The notes below the pieces were generated by a model. It made no database searches and was not told the origin of the DNA. It was given only the letters and a program-made list of their open reading frames with translations. 64,000 bases of DNA from Albugo candida (Eukaryota > Oomycota > Peronosporomycetes > Albuginales > Albuginaceae). Within the stretch, counting starts at the first letter, position 1. Every line of letters begins with the position of its first letter. The stretch is taken from the NCBI GenBank assembly GCA_905220665.1, contig CAJNAR010000189.1, positions 1 through 64,000 on the forward strand. The letters are read 5' to 3'. Position numbers and translations under genes: made by a program. Below, in pieces: positions 13,791 through 28,779 of the stretch.

Positions 13791-16700
13791 TATTTGTTCA
13801 TACAATGACAGTTCTTCCGGAGGTAGGCTTTCTTAAAAAAGGTTCGAATTCGTGCACTAGTAATCTTCTTGATTGCACTCCAATCTGCTTCAAAGCTATT
13901 ACTTGCGTTCACATGACTCATATGATAAAGGTACCATAGTTTCGAAACATTGTGGAGAGTGAGATGCAGGAACGTGTTTGGATAGTCCAAATCCGTCAAA
14001 GTGGCAGAATTAGGAATATTTGTTACTCAATTGACATCCTTTCGGAAGGAGGCTTTCTTACAAAAGATTCGAAATCGTGCACAAGTAATCTTCTTGATTG
14101 CACTCGTATCCGCTACTAAGCTATTACTTGCGTCCACATGACTCATATGATAAAGGTACCATACTTTCGAAACATTGTGGAGAGTGAGATGCAGGAACGT
14201 GTTTGGTTAGTTAAATTCTACAAAGTGGTCGAATTTAGAATATTTGTTCATACAATGACAGTTCTTCCGGAGGTAGGCTTTCTTAAAAAAGTTTCGAATT
14301 CGTGCACTAGTAATCTTCTTGATTGCACTCCAATCTGCTTCTAAGCTATTACTTGCGTTCACATGACTCATATGATAAAGGTACCATAGTTTCGAAACAT
14401 TGTGGAGAGTGAGATGCAGGAACGTGTTTGGATAGTCCAAATCCGTCAAAGTGGCAGAATTAGGAATATTTGTTACTGGAATGACATCCTTTCGGAAGGA
14501 GGCTTTCTTACAAAAGATTCGAAATCGTGCACAAGTAATCTTCTTGATTGCACTCGTATCCGCTACTAAGCTTTTACTTGCCTCCACAATACTCATATGA
14601 AAAAGGTACCATAGTTTCAAAACATTGTGGAGAGTGAGATGCAGGAACGTGTTTGGTTAGTTAAATTCTACAAAGTGGTCGAATTTAGAATATTTGTTAC
14701 TAATGACAGTTCTTCCGGAAGGTAGGCTTTCTTAAAAAAGGTTCGAATTCGTGCACTAGTAATCTTCTTGATTGCACTCCAATCTGCTTCTAAGCTATTA
14801 CTTGCGTTCACATGACTCATATGATAAAGGTACCATAGTTTCGAAACATTGTGGAGAGTGAGATGCAGGAACGTGTTTGGTTAGTTAAATTCTACAAAGT
14901 GGTCGAATTTAGAATATTTGTTCATCTAATGACAGTTCTTCCGGAAGTAGGCTTTCTTAAAAAAGGTTCGAATTCGTGCACTAGTAATCTTCTTGATTGC
15001 ACTCGTATCCGCTACTAAGCTTTTACTTGCCTCCACAATACTCTCATGAAAAAGGTACCATAGTTTCAAAACATTGTGGAGAGTGAGATGCAGGAACGTG
15101 TTTGGATAGTCCAAATCCGTCAAAGTGGCAGAATTAGGAATATTTGTTACTCAATTGACATCCTTTCGGAAGGAGGCTTTCTTACAAAAGATTCGAAATC
15201 GTGCACAAGTAATCTTCTTGATTGCACTCGTATCCGCTACTAAGCTTTTACTTGCCTCCACAATACTCATATGAAAAAGGTACCATAGTTTCAAAACATT
15301 GTGGAGAGTGAGATGCAGGAACGTGTTTGGTTAGTTAAATTCTACAAAGTGGTCGAATTTAGAATATTTGTTCATCTAATGACAGTTCTTCCGGAAGTAG
15401 GCTTTCTTAAAAAAGATTCGACTTCGTGCACTGTTAATCTTCTTGATTGCACTCCAATCTGCTTCTAAGCCATTACTTGCGTCCACATGACTCATATGAT
15501 AAAGTTACCATAGTTTCAAAACATTGTGGAGAGTGAGATGCAGGAACGTGTTTGGTTAGTTAAATTCTACAAAGTGGTCGAATTTAGAATATTTGTTCAT
15601 CTAATGACAGTTCTTCCGGAAGTAGGCTTTCTTATAAAAGGTTCGAATTCGTGCACTAGTAATCTTCTTGATTGCACTCCAATCTGCTTCTAAGCTATTA
15701 CTTGCGTTCACATGACTCATATGATAAAGGTACCATAGTTTCGAAACATTGTGGAGAGTGAGATGCAGGAACGTGTTTGGATAGTCCAAATCCGTCAAAG
15801 TGGCAGAATTAGGAATATTTGTTACTGGAATGACATCCTTTCGGAAGGAGGCTTTCTTATAAAAGATTCGAATTCGTCCACAAGTAATCTTCTTGATTGC
15901 ACTCGTATCCGCTACTAAACTATTGCTTGCCTCCACAATACTCATATGAAAAAGGTACCATAGTTTCAAAACATTGTGGAGAGTGAGATGCAGGAACGTG
16001 TTTGGTTATTTAAATTCTACAAAGTGGTCGAATTTAATATATTTGTTCATCTAATGACAGTTCTTCCGGAAGTAGGCTTTCTTTAAAAAGGTTCGAATTC
16101 GTGCACTAGTAATCTTCTTGATTGCACTCCAATCTGCTTCTAAGCTATTACTTGCGTCCACATGACTCATATGATAAAGGTACCATAGTTTCAAAACATT
16201 GTGGAGAGTGAGATGCAGGAACGTGTTTGGTTAGTTAAATTCTACAAAGTGGTCGAATTTAGAATATTTGTTCATCCAATGACAGTTCTTCTGGAGGTAG
16301 GCTTTCTTAAAAAAGGTTCGAATTCGTGCACTAGTAATCTTCTTGATTGCACTCGTATCCGCTACTAAGCTTTTACTTGCCTCCACAATACTCATATGAA
16401 AAAGGTACCATAGTTTCAAAACATTGTGGAGAGTGAGATGCAGGAACGTGTTTGGTTAGTTAAATTCTACAAAGTGGTCGAATTTAGAATATTTGTTCAT
16501 CTAATGACAGTTCTTCCGGAAGTAGGCTTTCTTAAAAAAGGTTCGAATTCGTGCACTAGTAATCTTCTTGATTGCACTCGTATCCGCTACTAAGCTTTTA
16601 CTTGCCTCCACAATACTCTCATGAAAAAGGTACCATAGTTTCAAAACATTGTGGAGAGTGAGATGCAGGAACGTGTTTGGTTAGTTAAATTCTACAAAGT

Positions 16701-16799
16701 GGTCGAATTTAGAATATTTGTTCATCTAATGACAGTTCTTCCGGAAGTAGGCTTTCTTAAAAAAGGTTCGAATTCGTGCTCTAGTAATCTTCTTGATTA

Positions 16800-18085
16800 C
16801 ACTCCAATCTGCTTCTAAGCTATTACTTGCGTCCACATGACTCATATGATAAAGGTACCATAGTTTCAAAACATTGTGGAGAGTGAGATGCAGGAACGTG
16901 TTTGGTTAGTTAAATTCTACAAAGTGGTCGAATTTAGAATATTTGTTCATACAATGACAGTTCTTCCGGAGGTAGGCTTTCTTAAAAAAGGTTCGAATTC
17001 GTGCACTAGTAATCTTCTTGATTGCACTCCAATCTGCTTCAAAGCTATTACTTGCGTTCACATGACTCATATGATAAAGGTACCATAGTTTCGAAACATT
17101 GTGGAGAGTGAGATGCAGGAACGTGTTTGGATAGTCCAAATCCGTCAAAGTGGCAGAATTAGGAATATTTGTTACTGGAATGACATCCTTTCGGAAGGAG
17201 GCTTTCTTACAAAAGATTCGAAATCGTGCACAAGTAATCTTCTTGATTGCACTCGTATCCGCTACTAAGCTTTTACTTGCCTCCACAATACTCATATGAA
17301 AAAGGTACCATAGTTTCAAAACATTGTGGAGAGTGAGATGCAGGAACGTGTTTGGTTAGTTAAATTCTACAAAGTGGTCGAATTTAGAATATTTGTTCAT
17401 CTAATGACAGTTCTTTCGGAAGTAGGCTTTCTTAAAAAAGGTTTGAATTCGTGCACTAGTAATCTTCTTGATTGCACTCCAATCTGCTTCTAAGCTATTA
17501 CTTGCGTCCACATGACTCATATGATAAAGGTACCATAGTTTCAAAACATTGTGGAGAGTGAGATGCAGGAACGTGTTTGGTTAGTTAAATTCTACAAAGT
17601 GGTCGAATTTAGAATATTTGTTCATACAATGACAGTTATTCCGGAGGTAGGCTTTCTTAAAAAAGGTTCGAATTCGTGCACTAGTAATCTTCTTGATTGC
17701 ACTCCAATCTGCTTCAAAGCTATTACTTGCGTTCACATGACTCATATGATAAAGGTACCATAGTTTCGAAACATTGTGGAGAGTGAGATGCAGGAACGTG
17801 TTTGGATAGTCCAAATCCGTCAAAGTGGCAGAATTAGGAATATTTGTTACTGGAATGACATCCTTTCGGAAGGAGGCTTTCTTACAAAAGATTCGAAATC
17901 GTGCACAAGTAATCTTCTTGATTGCACTCGTATCCGCTACTAAGCTTTTACTTGCCTCCACAATACTCATATGAAAAAGGTACCATAGTTTCAAAACATT
18001 GTGGAGAGTGAGATGCAGGAACGTGTTTGGTTAGTTAAATTCTACAAAGTGGTCGAATTTAGAATATTTGTTCATCTAATGACAG
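16800..18085. repeat. 675-bp three-monomer tandem within the satellite
   Basis: The interval from about 16,800 repeats with a 675-bp offset from about 17,475 to 18,085. Shared marks include TTCATACAATGACAGTT with the GGAGGTAGGC variant and the AAATCGTGCACAAGTAATC variant. The left match fails upstream of 16,800 (GTGCTCTAGTAATC versus GTGCACTAGTAATC). The right match fails at about 18,088 (AAGATTCGACTTC versus AAGGTTTGAATTC). Related blocks recur near 19,140-19,570 and 14,170-14,620. Confidence 0.8.
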
Positions 18086-19944
18086 TTCTTCCGGAAGTAG
18101 GCTTTCTTAAAAAAGATTCGACTTCGTGCACTGTTAATCTTCTTGATTGCACTCCAATCTGCTTCTAAGCTATTACTTGCGTCCACATGACTCATATGAT
18201 AAAGGTACCATAGTTTCAAAACATTGTGGAGAGTGAGATGCAAAAACGTGGTTGGATAGTCCAAATCCATCAAAGTGGCAGAATTAGGAATATTTGTTAC
18301 TGGAAGGACATTCTTTCGGAAGGAGGCTTTCTTACAAAAGATTCGACTTCGCGCACTGGTAATCTTCTTGATTGCACTCGTATCCGCTTCTGACCTAATA
18401 CTTGCCTCTACATTACTCATATGGAAAGGTACCATAGTTTCGAAACATTGTGGAGAGTGAGATGCAGGAACGTGTTTGGATAGTCCAAATCCATCAAAGT
18501 GGTAGAATTAGAAATAGTTGTTACTCAATTGACATCGTTCCAGAAGGAGGCTTTCTTGCAAAAGATTCGAATTCGTGCACTAGTAATCTTCTTGATTGCA
18601 CTCCAATCCGCTACTAAGCAATTACTTGCGTCTACATTACTCATCTGAAAAAAGTAACATAGTTTCAAAACATTGTGGAGAGTGAGATGCAAAAACGTGT
18701 TTGGTTAGTTAAATTCTACAAAGTGGTCGAATTAAGAATATTTGTTCATCTAATGACAGTTCTTCCGGAAGTAGGCTTTCTTAAAAAAGGTTCGAATTCG
18801 TGCACTAGTAATCTTCTTGATTGCACTCCAATCTGCTACTAAGCTTTTACTTGCCTCCACAATACTCATATGAAAAAGGTACCATAGTTTCAAAACATTG
18901 TGGAGAGTGAGATGCAGGAACGTGTTTGGTTAGTTAAATTCTACAAAGTGGTCGAATTTAGAATATTTGTTCATCTAATGACAGTTCTTCCGGAAGTAGG
19001 CTTTCTTAAAAAAGGTTTGAATTCGTGCACTAGTAATCTTCTTGATTGCACTCCAATCTGCTTCTAAGCTATTACTTGCGTCCACATGACTCATATGATA
19101 AAGGTACCATAGTTTCAAAACATTGTGGAGAGTGAGATGCAGGAACGTGTTTGGTTAGTTAAATTCTACAAAGTGGTCGAATTTAGAATATTTGTTCATA
19201 CAATGACAGTTATTCCGGAGGTAGGCTTTCTTAAAAAAGGTTCGAATTCGTGCACTAGTAATCTTCTTGATTGCACTCCAATCTGCTTCTAAGCTATTAC
19301 TTGCGTTCACATGACTCATATGATAAAGGTACCATAGTTTCGAAACATTGTGGAGAGTGAGATGCAGGAACGTGTTTGGATAGTCCAAATCCGTCAAAGT
19401 GGTAGAATTAGGAATATCTGTTACTGGAATGACGTCCTTTCGGAAGGAGGCTTTCTTACAAAAGATTCGAAATCGTGCACTAGTATTCTTCTTGATTGCA
19501 CTCGTATCCGCTACTAAGCTTTTACTTGCCTCCACAATACTCATATGAAAAAGGTACCATAGTTTCAAAACATTGTGGAGAGTGAGATGCAGGAACGTGT
19601 TTGGTTAGTTAAATTCTACAAAGTGGTCGAATTTAGAATATTTGTTCATCTAATGACAGTTCTTCCGGAAGTAGGCTTTCTTAAAAAAGATTCGACTTCG
19701 TGCACTGTTAATCTTCTTGATTGCACTCCAATCTGCTTCTAAGCCATTACTTGCGTCCACATGACTCATATGATAAAGTTACCATAGTTTCAAAACATTG
19801 TGGAGAGTGAGATGCAGGAACGTGTTTGGTTAGTTAAATTCTACAAAGTGGTCGAATTTAGAATATTTGTTCATCTAATGACAGTTCTTCCGGAAGTAGG
19901 CTTTCTTAAAAAAGGTTTGAATTCGTGCACTAGTAATCTTCTTG

Positions 19945-21313
19945 ATTGCACTCCAATCTGCTTCTAAGCTATTACTTGCGTCCACATGACTCATATGATA
20001 AAGGTACCATAGTTTCAAAACATTGTGGAGAGTGAGATGCAGGAACGTGTTTGGTTAGTTAAATTCTACAAAGTGGTCGAATTTAGAATATTTGTTCATA
20101 CAATGACAGTTATTCCGGAGGTAGGCTTTCTTAAAAAAGGTTCGAATTCGTGCACTAGTAATCTTCTTGATTGCACTCCAATCTGCTTCTAAGCTATTAC
20201 TTGCGTTCACATGACTCATATGATAAAGGTACCATAGTTTCGAAACATTGTGGAAAGTGAGATGCAGGAACGTGTTTGGATAGTCCAAATCCGTCAAAGT
20301 GGCAGAATTAGGAATATTTGTTACTCAATTGACATCCTTTCGGAAGGAGGCTTTCTTGCAAAAGATTCGAATTTGTGCACTACTAATCTACTTGATTGCA
20401 CTCGTATCCGCTTCTGACCTAATACTTGCCTCTACATTACTCATATGAAAAGGTACCATAGTTTCGAAACATTGTGGAGAGTGAGATGCAAGAACGTGTT
20501 TGGATAGTCCAAATCCATCAAAGTGGTAGAATTAGGAATAGTTGTTACTCAAATGACATCGTTCCGGAAAGAGGCTTTCTTGAAAAGATTCGAATTCGTG
20601 CACTAGCAACCTTCTTGATTGCACTCCAATCTGCTTCTAAGCTATTACTTGCGTCCACATGACTCATATGATAAAGGTACCATAGTTTCAAAACATTGTG
20701 GAGAGTGAGATGCAGGAACGTGTTTGGTTAGTTAAATTCTACAAAGTGGTCGAATTTAGAATATTTGTTCATACAATGACAGTTATTCCGGAGGTAGGCT
20801 TTCTTAAAAAAGGTTCGAATTCGTGCACTAGTAATCTTCTTGATTGCACTCCAATCTGCTTCTAAGCTATTACTTGCGTTCACATGACTCATATGATAAA
20901 GGTACCATAGTTTCGAAACATTGTGGAGAGTGAGATGCAGGAACGTGTTTGGATAGTCCAAATCCGTCAAAGTGGCAGAATTAGGAATATTTGTTACTCA
21001 ATTGACATCCTTTCGGAAGGAGGCTTTCTTGCAAAAGATTCGAATTTGTGCACTACTAATCTACTTGATTGCACTCGTATCCGCTTCTGACCTAATACTT
21101 GCCTCTACATTACTCATATGAAAAGGTACCATAGTTTCGAAACATTGTGGAGAGTGAGATGCAAGAACGTGTTTGGATAGTCCAAATCCATCAAAGTGGT
21201 AGAATTAGGAATAGTTGTTACTCAAATGACATCGTTCCGGAAAGAGGCTTTCTTGAAAAGATTCGAATTCGTGCACTAGCAACCTTCTTGATTGCACTCC
21301 AATCTGCTTCTAA
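19945..21313. repeat. 673-bp three-monomer tandem within the satellite
   Basis: Two adjacent copies of a three-monomer block with a period of 673 bp. The rare variants ATAGTTGTTACTCAAATGAC and CTAGCAACCTTCTTG occur at about 20,537/20,604 and again 673 bp later. Shared indels make each block 2 bp shorter than three standard monomers, which argues for duplication of the whole block rather than independent mutation. Confidence 0.8.
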
Positions 21314-21439
21314 GCCATTACTTGCGTCCACATGACTCATATGATAAAGTTACCATAGTTTCAAAACATTGTGGAGAGTGAGATGCAGGAACGTGTTTGG
21401 TTAGTTAAATTCTACAAAGTGGTCGAATTTAGAATATTT

Positions 21440-23460
21440 GTTCATCTAATGACAGTTCTTCCGGAAGTAGGCTTTCTTAAAAAAGGTTCGAATTCGTGCT
21501 CTAGTAATCTTCTTGATTACACTCCAATCTGCTTCTAAGCTATTACTTGCGTCCACATGACTCATATGATAAAGGTACCATAGTTTCAAAACATTGTGGA
21601 GAGTGAGATGCAGGAACGTGTTTGGATAGTCCAAATCCATCAAAGTGGTAGAATTGAGAATATTTGTTCATCTAATGACAATCGTTCCGGAAGGCGGCTT
21701 TCTTGAAAAGATTCGAATTCCTTCACTAGTAGTCTTCTTGATTGCTCGCGTATCCGCTACTAAGCTATTACGTCCCTCTACAATTCTCTAATGAAAAAGG
21801 TACCATAGTTTCAAAACATTGTGGAGAGTGAGATGCAGGAACGTGTTTGGTTAGTTAAATTCTACAAAGTGGTCGAATTTAGAATATTTGTTCATCTAAT
21901 GACAGTTCTTCCGGAAGTAGGCTTTCTTAAAAAGGTTCGAATTCGTGCACTAGTAATCTTCTTGATTGCACTCGTATCCGCTACTGACCTAATACTTGCC
22001 TCTACATTACTCATATGGAAAGGTACCATAGTTTCGAAACATTGTGGAGAGTGAGATGCAGGAACGTGTTTGGATAGTCCAAATCCGTCAAAGTGGCAGA
22101 ATTAGGAATATTTGTTACTGGAATGACATCCTTTCGGAAGGAGGCTTTCTTATAAAAGATTCGAATTCGTGCACAAGTAATCTTCTTGATTGCACTCGTA
22201 TCCGCTACTAAACTATTGCTTGCCTCCACAATACTCATATGAAAAAGGTACCATAGTTTCAAAACATTGTGGAGAGTGAGATGCAGGAACGTGTTTGGTT
22301 AGTTAAATTCTACAAAGTTGTCGAATTTAGAATATTTGTTCATCTAATGACAGTTCTTCCGGAAGTAGGCTTTCTTAAAAAAGGTTCGAATTCGTGCACT
22401 AGTAATCTTCTTGATTGCACTCCAATCTGCTTCTAAGCTATTACTTGCGTCCACATGACTCATATGATAAAGGTACCATAGTTTCGAAACATTGTGGAGA
22501 GTGAGATGCAGGAACGTGTTTGGATAGTCCAAATCCGTCAAAGTGGCAGAATTAGGAATATTTGTTACTGGAATGACATCCTTTCGGAAGGAGGCTTTCT
22601 TACAAAAGATTCGAAATCGTGCACAAGTAATCTTCTTGATTGCACTCGTATCCGCTACTAAGCTTTTACTTGCCTCCACAATACTCATATGAAAAAGGTA
22701 CCATAGTTTCAAAACATTGTGGAGAGTGAGATGCAGGAACGTGTTTGGTTAGTTAAATTCTACAAAGTGGTCGAATTTAGAATATTTGTTCATCCAATGA
22801 CAGTTCTTCCGGAAGTAGGCTTTCTTAAAAAAGATTCGACTTCGTGCACTGTTAATCTTCTTGATTGCACTCCAATCTGCTTCTAAGCCATTACTTGCGT
22901 CCACATGACTTAAGGTACCATAGTTTCGAAACATTGTGGAGAGTGAGATGCAGGAACGTGTTTGGTTATTTAAATCCATCAAAGTGGTAGAATTAAGAAT
23001 ATTTGTTTATCTAATGACAGTTGTTCCGGAATGAGGCTTTTCTACAAAAGATTCGAATTCCTTCACTAGTAGTCTTCTTGATTGCTCGCGTATCCGCTAC
23101 TAAGCTATTACGTCCCTCTACAATACTCTAATGAAAAAGGTACCATAGTTTCAAAACATTGTGGAGAGTGAGATGCAGGAACGTGTTTGGTTAGTTAAAT
23201 TCTACAAAGTGGTCGAATTTAGAATATTTGTTGATCTAATGACAGTCGTTCCGGAAGGAGGCTTTCTTCAAAAAGATTCGAAATCGTGCACTAGTATTTT
23301 TCTTGATTGCACTCGTATCCGCTTCTAAGCTATTACTTGCCTCCACATTACTCATATGAAAAAGGTAGCATAGTTTCAAAACATTGTGCAGAGTGAGATG
23401 CAGGGACGTGTTTGGATAGTCCAAATCCATCAAAGTGGTAGAATTGAGAATATTTGTTCA
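21440..23460. repeat. Long-range satellite block, copy 1 (also at ~31.55-32.4 kb and ~34.47-36.7 kb)
   Basis: A run of about nine diverged monomers in a fixed order: the GTGCTCTAGTAATC/GATTACACT variant, then the GGCGGCTTTC + CCTTCACTAGTAGTC variant, the CATATGGAAAGG spacer, the short CATGACTTAAGG spacer, and the TTGTTGATCTAATG variant. The same order is found at 34,474-36,700. The offset is 13,028 bp at the left and 13,254 bp at the right, so one extra monomer is present in the second copy. The first part also recurs at 31,553-32,370 (offset about 10,107). The shared order of rare variants indicates segmental duplication inside the array. Confidence 0.85.
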
Positions 23461-23580
23461 TCTAATGACAATCGTTCCGGAAGGCGGCTTTCTTGAAAAG
23501 ATTCGAATTCCTTCACTAGTAGTCTTCTTGATTGCTCGCGTATCCGCTACTAAGCTATTACGTCCCTCTACAATTCTCTA

Positions 23581-24460
23581 ATGAAAAAGGTACCATAGTT
23601 TCAAAACATTGTGGAGAGTGAGATGCAGGAACGTGTTTGGTTAGTTAAATTCTACAAAGTGGTCGAATTTAGAATATTTGTTCATCTAATGACAGTTCTT
23701 CCGGAAGTAGGCTTTCTTAAAAAAGGTTCGAATTCGTGCACTAGTAATCTTCTTGATTGCACTCCAATCTGCTTCTAAGCTATTACTTGCGTCCACATGA
23801 CTCATATGATAAAGGTACCATAGTTTCGAAACATTGTGGAGAGTGAGATGCAGGAACGTGTTTGGATAGTCCAAATCCGTCAAAGTGGCAGAATTAGGAA
23901 TATTTGTTACTCAATTGACATCCTTTCGGAAGGAGGCTTTCTTGCAAAAGGTTCGAATTCGTGCACTAGTAATCTTCTTGATTGCACTCCAATCTGCTTC
24001 TAAGCTATTACTTGCGTCCACATGACTCATATGATAAAGGTACCATACTTTCGAAACATTGTGGAGAGTGAGATGCAGGAACGTGTTTGGTTAGTTAAAT
24101 TCTACAAAGTGGTCGAATTTAGAATATTTGTTCATACAATGACAGTTCTTCCGGAGGTAGGCTTTCTTAAAAAAGGTTCGAATTCGTGCACTAGTAATCT
24201 TCTTGATTGCACTCGTATCCGCTTCTGACCTAATACTTGCCTCTACATTACTCATATGAAAAGGTACCATAGTTTCAAAACATTGTGGAGAGTGAGATGC
24301 AGGAACGTGTTTGGTTAGTTAAATTCTACAAAGTGGTCGAATTTAGAATATTTGTTCATCTAATGACAGTTCTTCCGGAAGTAGGCTTTCTTAAAAAAGG
24401 TTCGAATTCGTGCACTAGTAATCTTCTTGATTGCACTCCAATCTGCTTCTAAGCTATTAC
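23581..24460. repeat. ~880-bp satellite block repeated 4,049 bp downstream
   Basis: Four monomers (A and B classes alternating, including the ATACTTTCGAAACATTG variant and a GACCTAATACTTGCC ending) reappear at 27,630-28,509 at a constant offset of 4,049 bp. I noticed only one or two differences, such as ATACTTACGAAAC near 28,095. The match ends where GCGTTCACATGAC here is GCGTCCACATGAC there. Confidence 0.8.
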
Positions 24461-27400
24461 TTGCGTTCACATGACTCATATGATAAAGGTACCATAGTTT
24501 CAAAACATTGTGGAGAGTGAGATGCAGGAACGTGTTTGGTTAGTTAAATTCTACAAAGTTGTCGAATTTAGAATATTTGTTCATCTAATGACAGTTCTTC
24601 CGGAAGTAGGCTTTCTTAAAAAAGGTTCGAATTCGTGCACTAGTAATCTTCTTGATTGCACTCCAATCTGCTTCTAAGCTATTACTTGCGTCCACATGAC
24701 TCATATGATAAAGTTACCATAGTTTCAAAACATTGTGGAGAGTGAGATGCAGGAACGTGTTTGGTTAGTTAAATTCTACAAAGTGGTCGAATTTAGAATA
24801 TTTGTTCATCTAATGACAGTTCTTCCGGAAGTAGGCTTTCTTAAAAAAGGTTCGAATTCGTGCACTAGTAATCTTCTTGATTGCACTCCAATCTGCTTCT
24901 AAGCTATTACTTGCGTCCACATGACTCATATGATAAAGTTACCATACTTTCGAAACATTGTGGAGAGAGAGATGCAGGAACGTGTTGGGATAGTCCAAAT
25001 CCATCAAATTGGCAGAATTAGGAATATTTGTTACTCAATTGACATCGTTCCGGAAGGACGCTTTCTTGCAAAAGATTCGAATTCGTGCACTAGTAATCTT
25101 CTTGATTGCACTCCAATCCGCTACTAAGCAATTACTTGCGTCTACATTACTCATCTGAAAAAAGTAACATAGTTTCAAAACATTGTGGAGAGTGAGATGC
25201 AAAAACGTGTTTGGTTAGTTAAATTCTACAAAGTGGTCGAATTTAGAATATTTGTTCATCTAATGACAGTTCTTCCGGAAGTAGGCTTTCTTAAAAAAGG
25301 TTCGAATTCGTGCACTAGTAATCTTCTTGATTGCACTCCAATCTGCTACTAAGCTATTACTCGCGTCCACATGTCTCATATGATAAAGGTACCATAGTTT
25401 CGAAACATTGTGGAGAGTGAGATGCAGGAACGTGTTTGGATTGTCCAAATCTATCAAAGTGGTAGAATTAGGAATATCTGTTACTGGAATGACGTCCTTT
25501 CGGAAGGAGGCTTTCTTACAAAAGATTCGAAATCGTGCACTAGTAATCTTCTTGATTGCACTCCAATCTGCTTCTAAGCTATTACTTGCGTCCACATGAC
25601 TCATATGATAAAGGTACCATACTTTCGAAACATTGTGGAGAGTGAGATGCAGGAACGTGTTTGGTTAGTTAAATTCTACAAAGTGGTCGAATTTAGAATA
25701 TTTGTTCATACAATGACAGTTCTTCCGGAGGTAGGCTTTCTTAAAAAAGGTTCGAATTCGTGCACTAGTAATCTTCTTGATTGCACTCCAATCTGCTTCT
25801 AAGCTATTACTTGCGTTCCACATGACTCATATGATAAAGGTACCATAGTTTCGAAACATTGTGGAGAGTGAGATGCAGGAACGTGTTTGGATAGTCCAAA
25901 TCCGTCAAAGTGGCAGAATTAGGAATATTTGTTACTCAATTGACATCCTTTCGGAAGGAGGCTTTCTTACAAAAGATTCGAATTCGTGCACAAGTAATCT
26001 TCTTGATTGCACTCGTATCCGCTACTAAGCTATTACTTGCCTCCACAATACTCATATGAAAAAGGTACCATAGTTTCAAAACATTGTGGAGAGTGAGATG
26101 CAGGAACGTGTTTGGTTAGTTAAATTCTACAAAGTGGTCGAATTTAGAATATTTGTTCATCTAATGACAGTTCTTCCGGAAGTAGGCTTTCTTAAAAAAG
26201 ATTCGACTTCGTGCACTGTTAATCTTCTTGATTGCACTCCAATCTGCTTCTAAGCCATTACTTGCGTCCACATGACTCATATGATAAAGTTACCATAGTT
26301 TCAAAACATTGTGGAGAGTGAGATGCAGGAACGTGTTTGGTTAGTTAAATTCTACAAAGTGGTCGAATTTAAATATTTGTTCATCTAATGACAGTTCTTC
26401 CGGAAGTAGGCTTTCTTAAAAAAGGTTCGAATTCGTGCACTAGTAATCTTCTTGATTGCACTCCAATCTGCTTCTAAGCTATTACTTGCGTTCACATGAC
26501 TCATATGATAAAGGTACCATAGTTTCGAAACATTGTGGAGAGTGAGATGCAGGAACGTGTTTGGATAGTCCAAATCCATCAAAGTGGCAGAATTAGGAAT
26601 ATTTGTTACTGGAATGACATCCTTTCGGAAGGAGGCTTTCTTATAAAAGATTCGAATTCGTGCACTAGTAATCTTCTTGATTGCACTCGTATCCGCTACT
26701 AAGCTTTTACTTGCCTCCACAATACTCATATGAAAAAGGTACCATAGTTTCAAAACATTGTGGAGAGTGAGATGCAGGAACGTGTTTGGTTAGTTAAATT
26801 CTACAAAGTGGTCGAATTTAGAATATTTGTTCATCTAATGACAGTTCTTCCGGAAGTAGGCTTTCTTAAAAAAGGTTCGAATTCGTGCACTAGTAATCTT
26901 CTTGATTGCACTCGTATCCGCTACTAAGCTTTTACTTGCCTCCACAATACTCATATGAAAAAGGTACCATAGTTTCAAAACATTGTGGAGAGTGAGATGC
27001 AGGAACGTGTTTGGTTAGTTAAATTCTACAAAGTGGTCGAATTTAGAATATTTGTTCATCTAATGACAGTTCTTCCGGAAGTAGGCTTTCTTAAAAAAGG
27101 TTCGAATTCGTGCTCTAGTAATCTTCTTGATTACACTCCAATCTGCTTCTAAGCTATTACTTGCGTCCACATGACTCATATGATAAAGGTACCATAGTTT
27201 CAAAACATTGTGGAGAGTGAGATGCAGGAACGTGTTTGGTTAGTTAAATTCTACAAAGTGGTCGAATTTAGAATATTTGTTCATACAATGACAGTTCTTC
27301 CGGAGGTAGGCTTTCTTAAAAAAGGTTCGAATTCGTGCACTAGTAATCTTCTTGATTGCACTCCAATCTGCTTCTAAGCTATTACTTGCGTTCACATGAC

Positions 27401-28779
27401 TCATATGATAAAGGTACCATAGTTTCGAAACATTGTGGAGAGTGAGATGCAGGAACGTGTTTGGATAGTCCAAATCCGTCAAAGTGGCAGAATTAGGAAT
27501 ATTTGTTACTGGAATGACATCCTTTCGGAAGGAGGCTTTCTTATAAAAGATTCCAATTCGTGCACTAGTAATCTTCTTGATTGCACTCGTATCCGCTACT
27601 AAGCTTTTACTTGCCTCCACAATACTCACATGAAAAAGGTACCATAGTTTCAAAACATTGTGGAGAGTGAGATGCAGGAACGTGTTTGGTTAGTTAAATT
27701 CTACAAAGTGGTCGAATTTAGAATATTTGTTCATCTAATGACAGTTCTTCCGGAAGTAGGCTTTCTTAAAAAAGGTTCGAATTCGTGCACTAGTAATCTT
27801 CTTGATTGCACTCCAATCTGCTTCTAAGCTATTACTTGCGTCCACATGACTCATATGATAAAGGTACCATAGTTTCGAAACATTGTGGAGAGTGAGATGC
27901 AGGAACGTGTTTGGATAGTCCAAATCCGTCAAAGTGGCAGAATTAGGAATATTTGTTACTCAATTGACATCCTTTCGGAAGGAGGCTTTCTTGCAAAAGG
28001 TTCGAATTCGTGCACTAGTAATCTTCTTGATTGCACTCCAATCTGCTTCTAAGCTATTACTTGCGTCCACATGACTCATATGATAAAGGTACCATACTTA
28101 CGAAACATTGTGGAGAGTGAGATGCAGGAACGTGTTTGGTTAGTTAAATTCTACAAAGTGGTCGAATTTAGAATATTTGTTCATACAATGACAGTTCTTC
28201 CGGAGGTAGGCTTTCTTAAAAAAGGTTCGAATTCGTGCACTAGTAATCTTCTTGATTGCACTCGTATCCGCTTCTGACCTAATACTTGCCTCTACATTAC
28301 TCATATGAAAAGGTACCATAGTTTCAAAACATTGTGGAGAGTGAGATGCAGGAACGTGTTTGGTTAGTTAAATTCTACAAAGTGGTCGAATTTAGAATAT
28401 TTGTTCATCTAATGACAGTTCTTCCGGAAGTAGGCTTTCTTAAAAAAGGTTCGAATTCGTGCACTAGTAATCTTCTTGATTGCACTCCAATCTGCTTCTA
28501 AGCTATTACTTGCGTCCACATGACTCATATGAAAAAGGTACCATAGTTTCAAAACATTGTGGAGAGTGAGATGCAGGAACGTGTTTGGTTAGTTAAATTC
28601 TACAAAGTGGTCGAATTTAGAATATTTGTTCATCTAATGACAGTTCTTCCGGAAGTAGGCTTTCTTAAAAAAGATTCGACTTCGTGCACTGTTAATCTTC
28701 TTGATTGCACTCCAATCTGCTTCTAAGCCATTACTTGCGTCCACATGACTCATATGATAAAGTTACCATAGTTTCAAAA

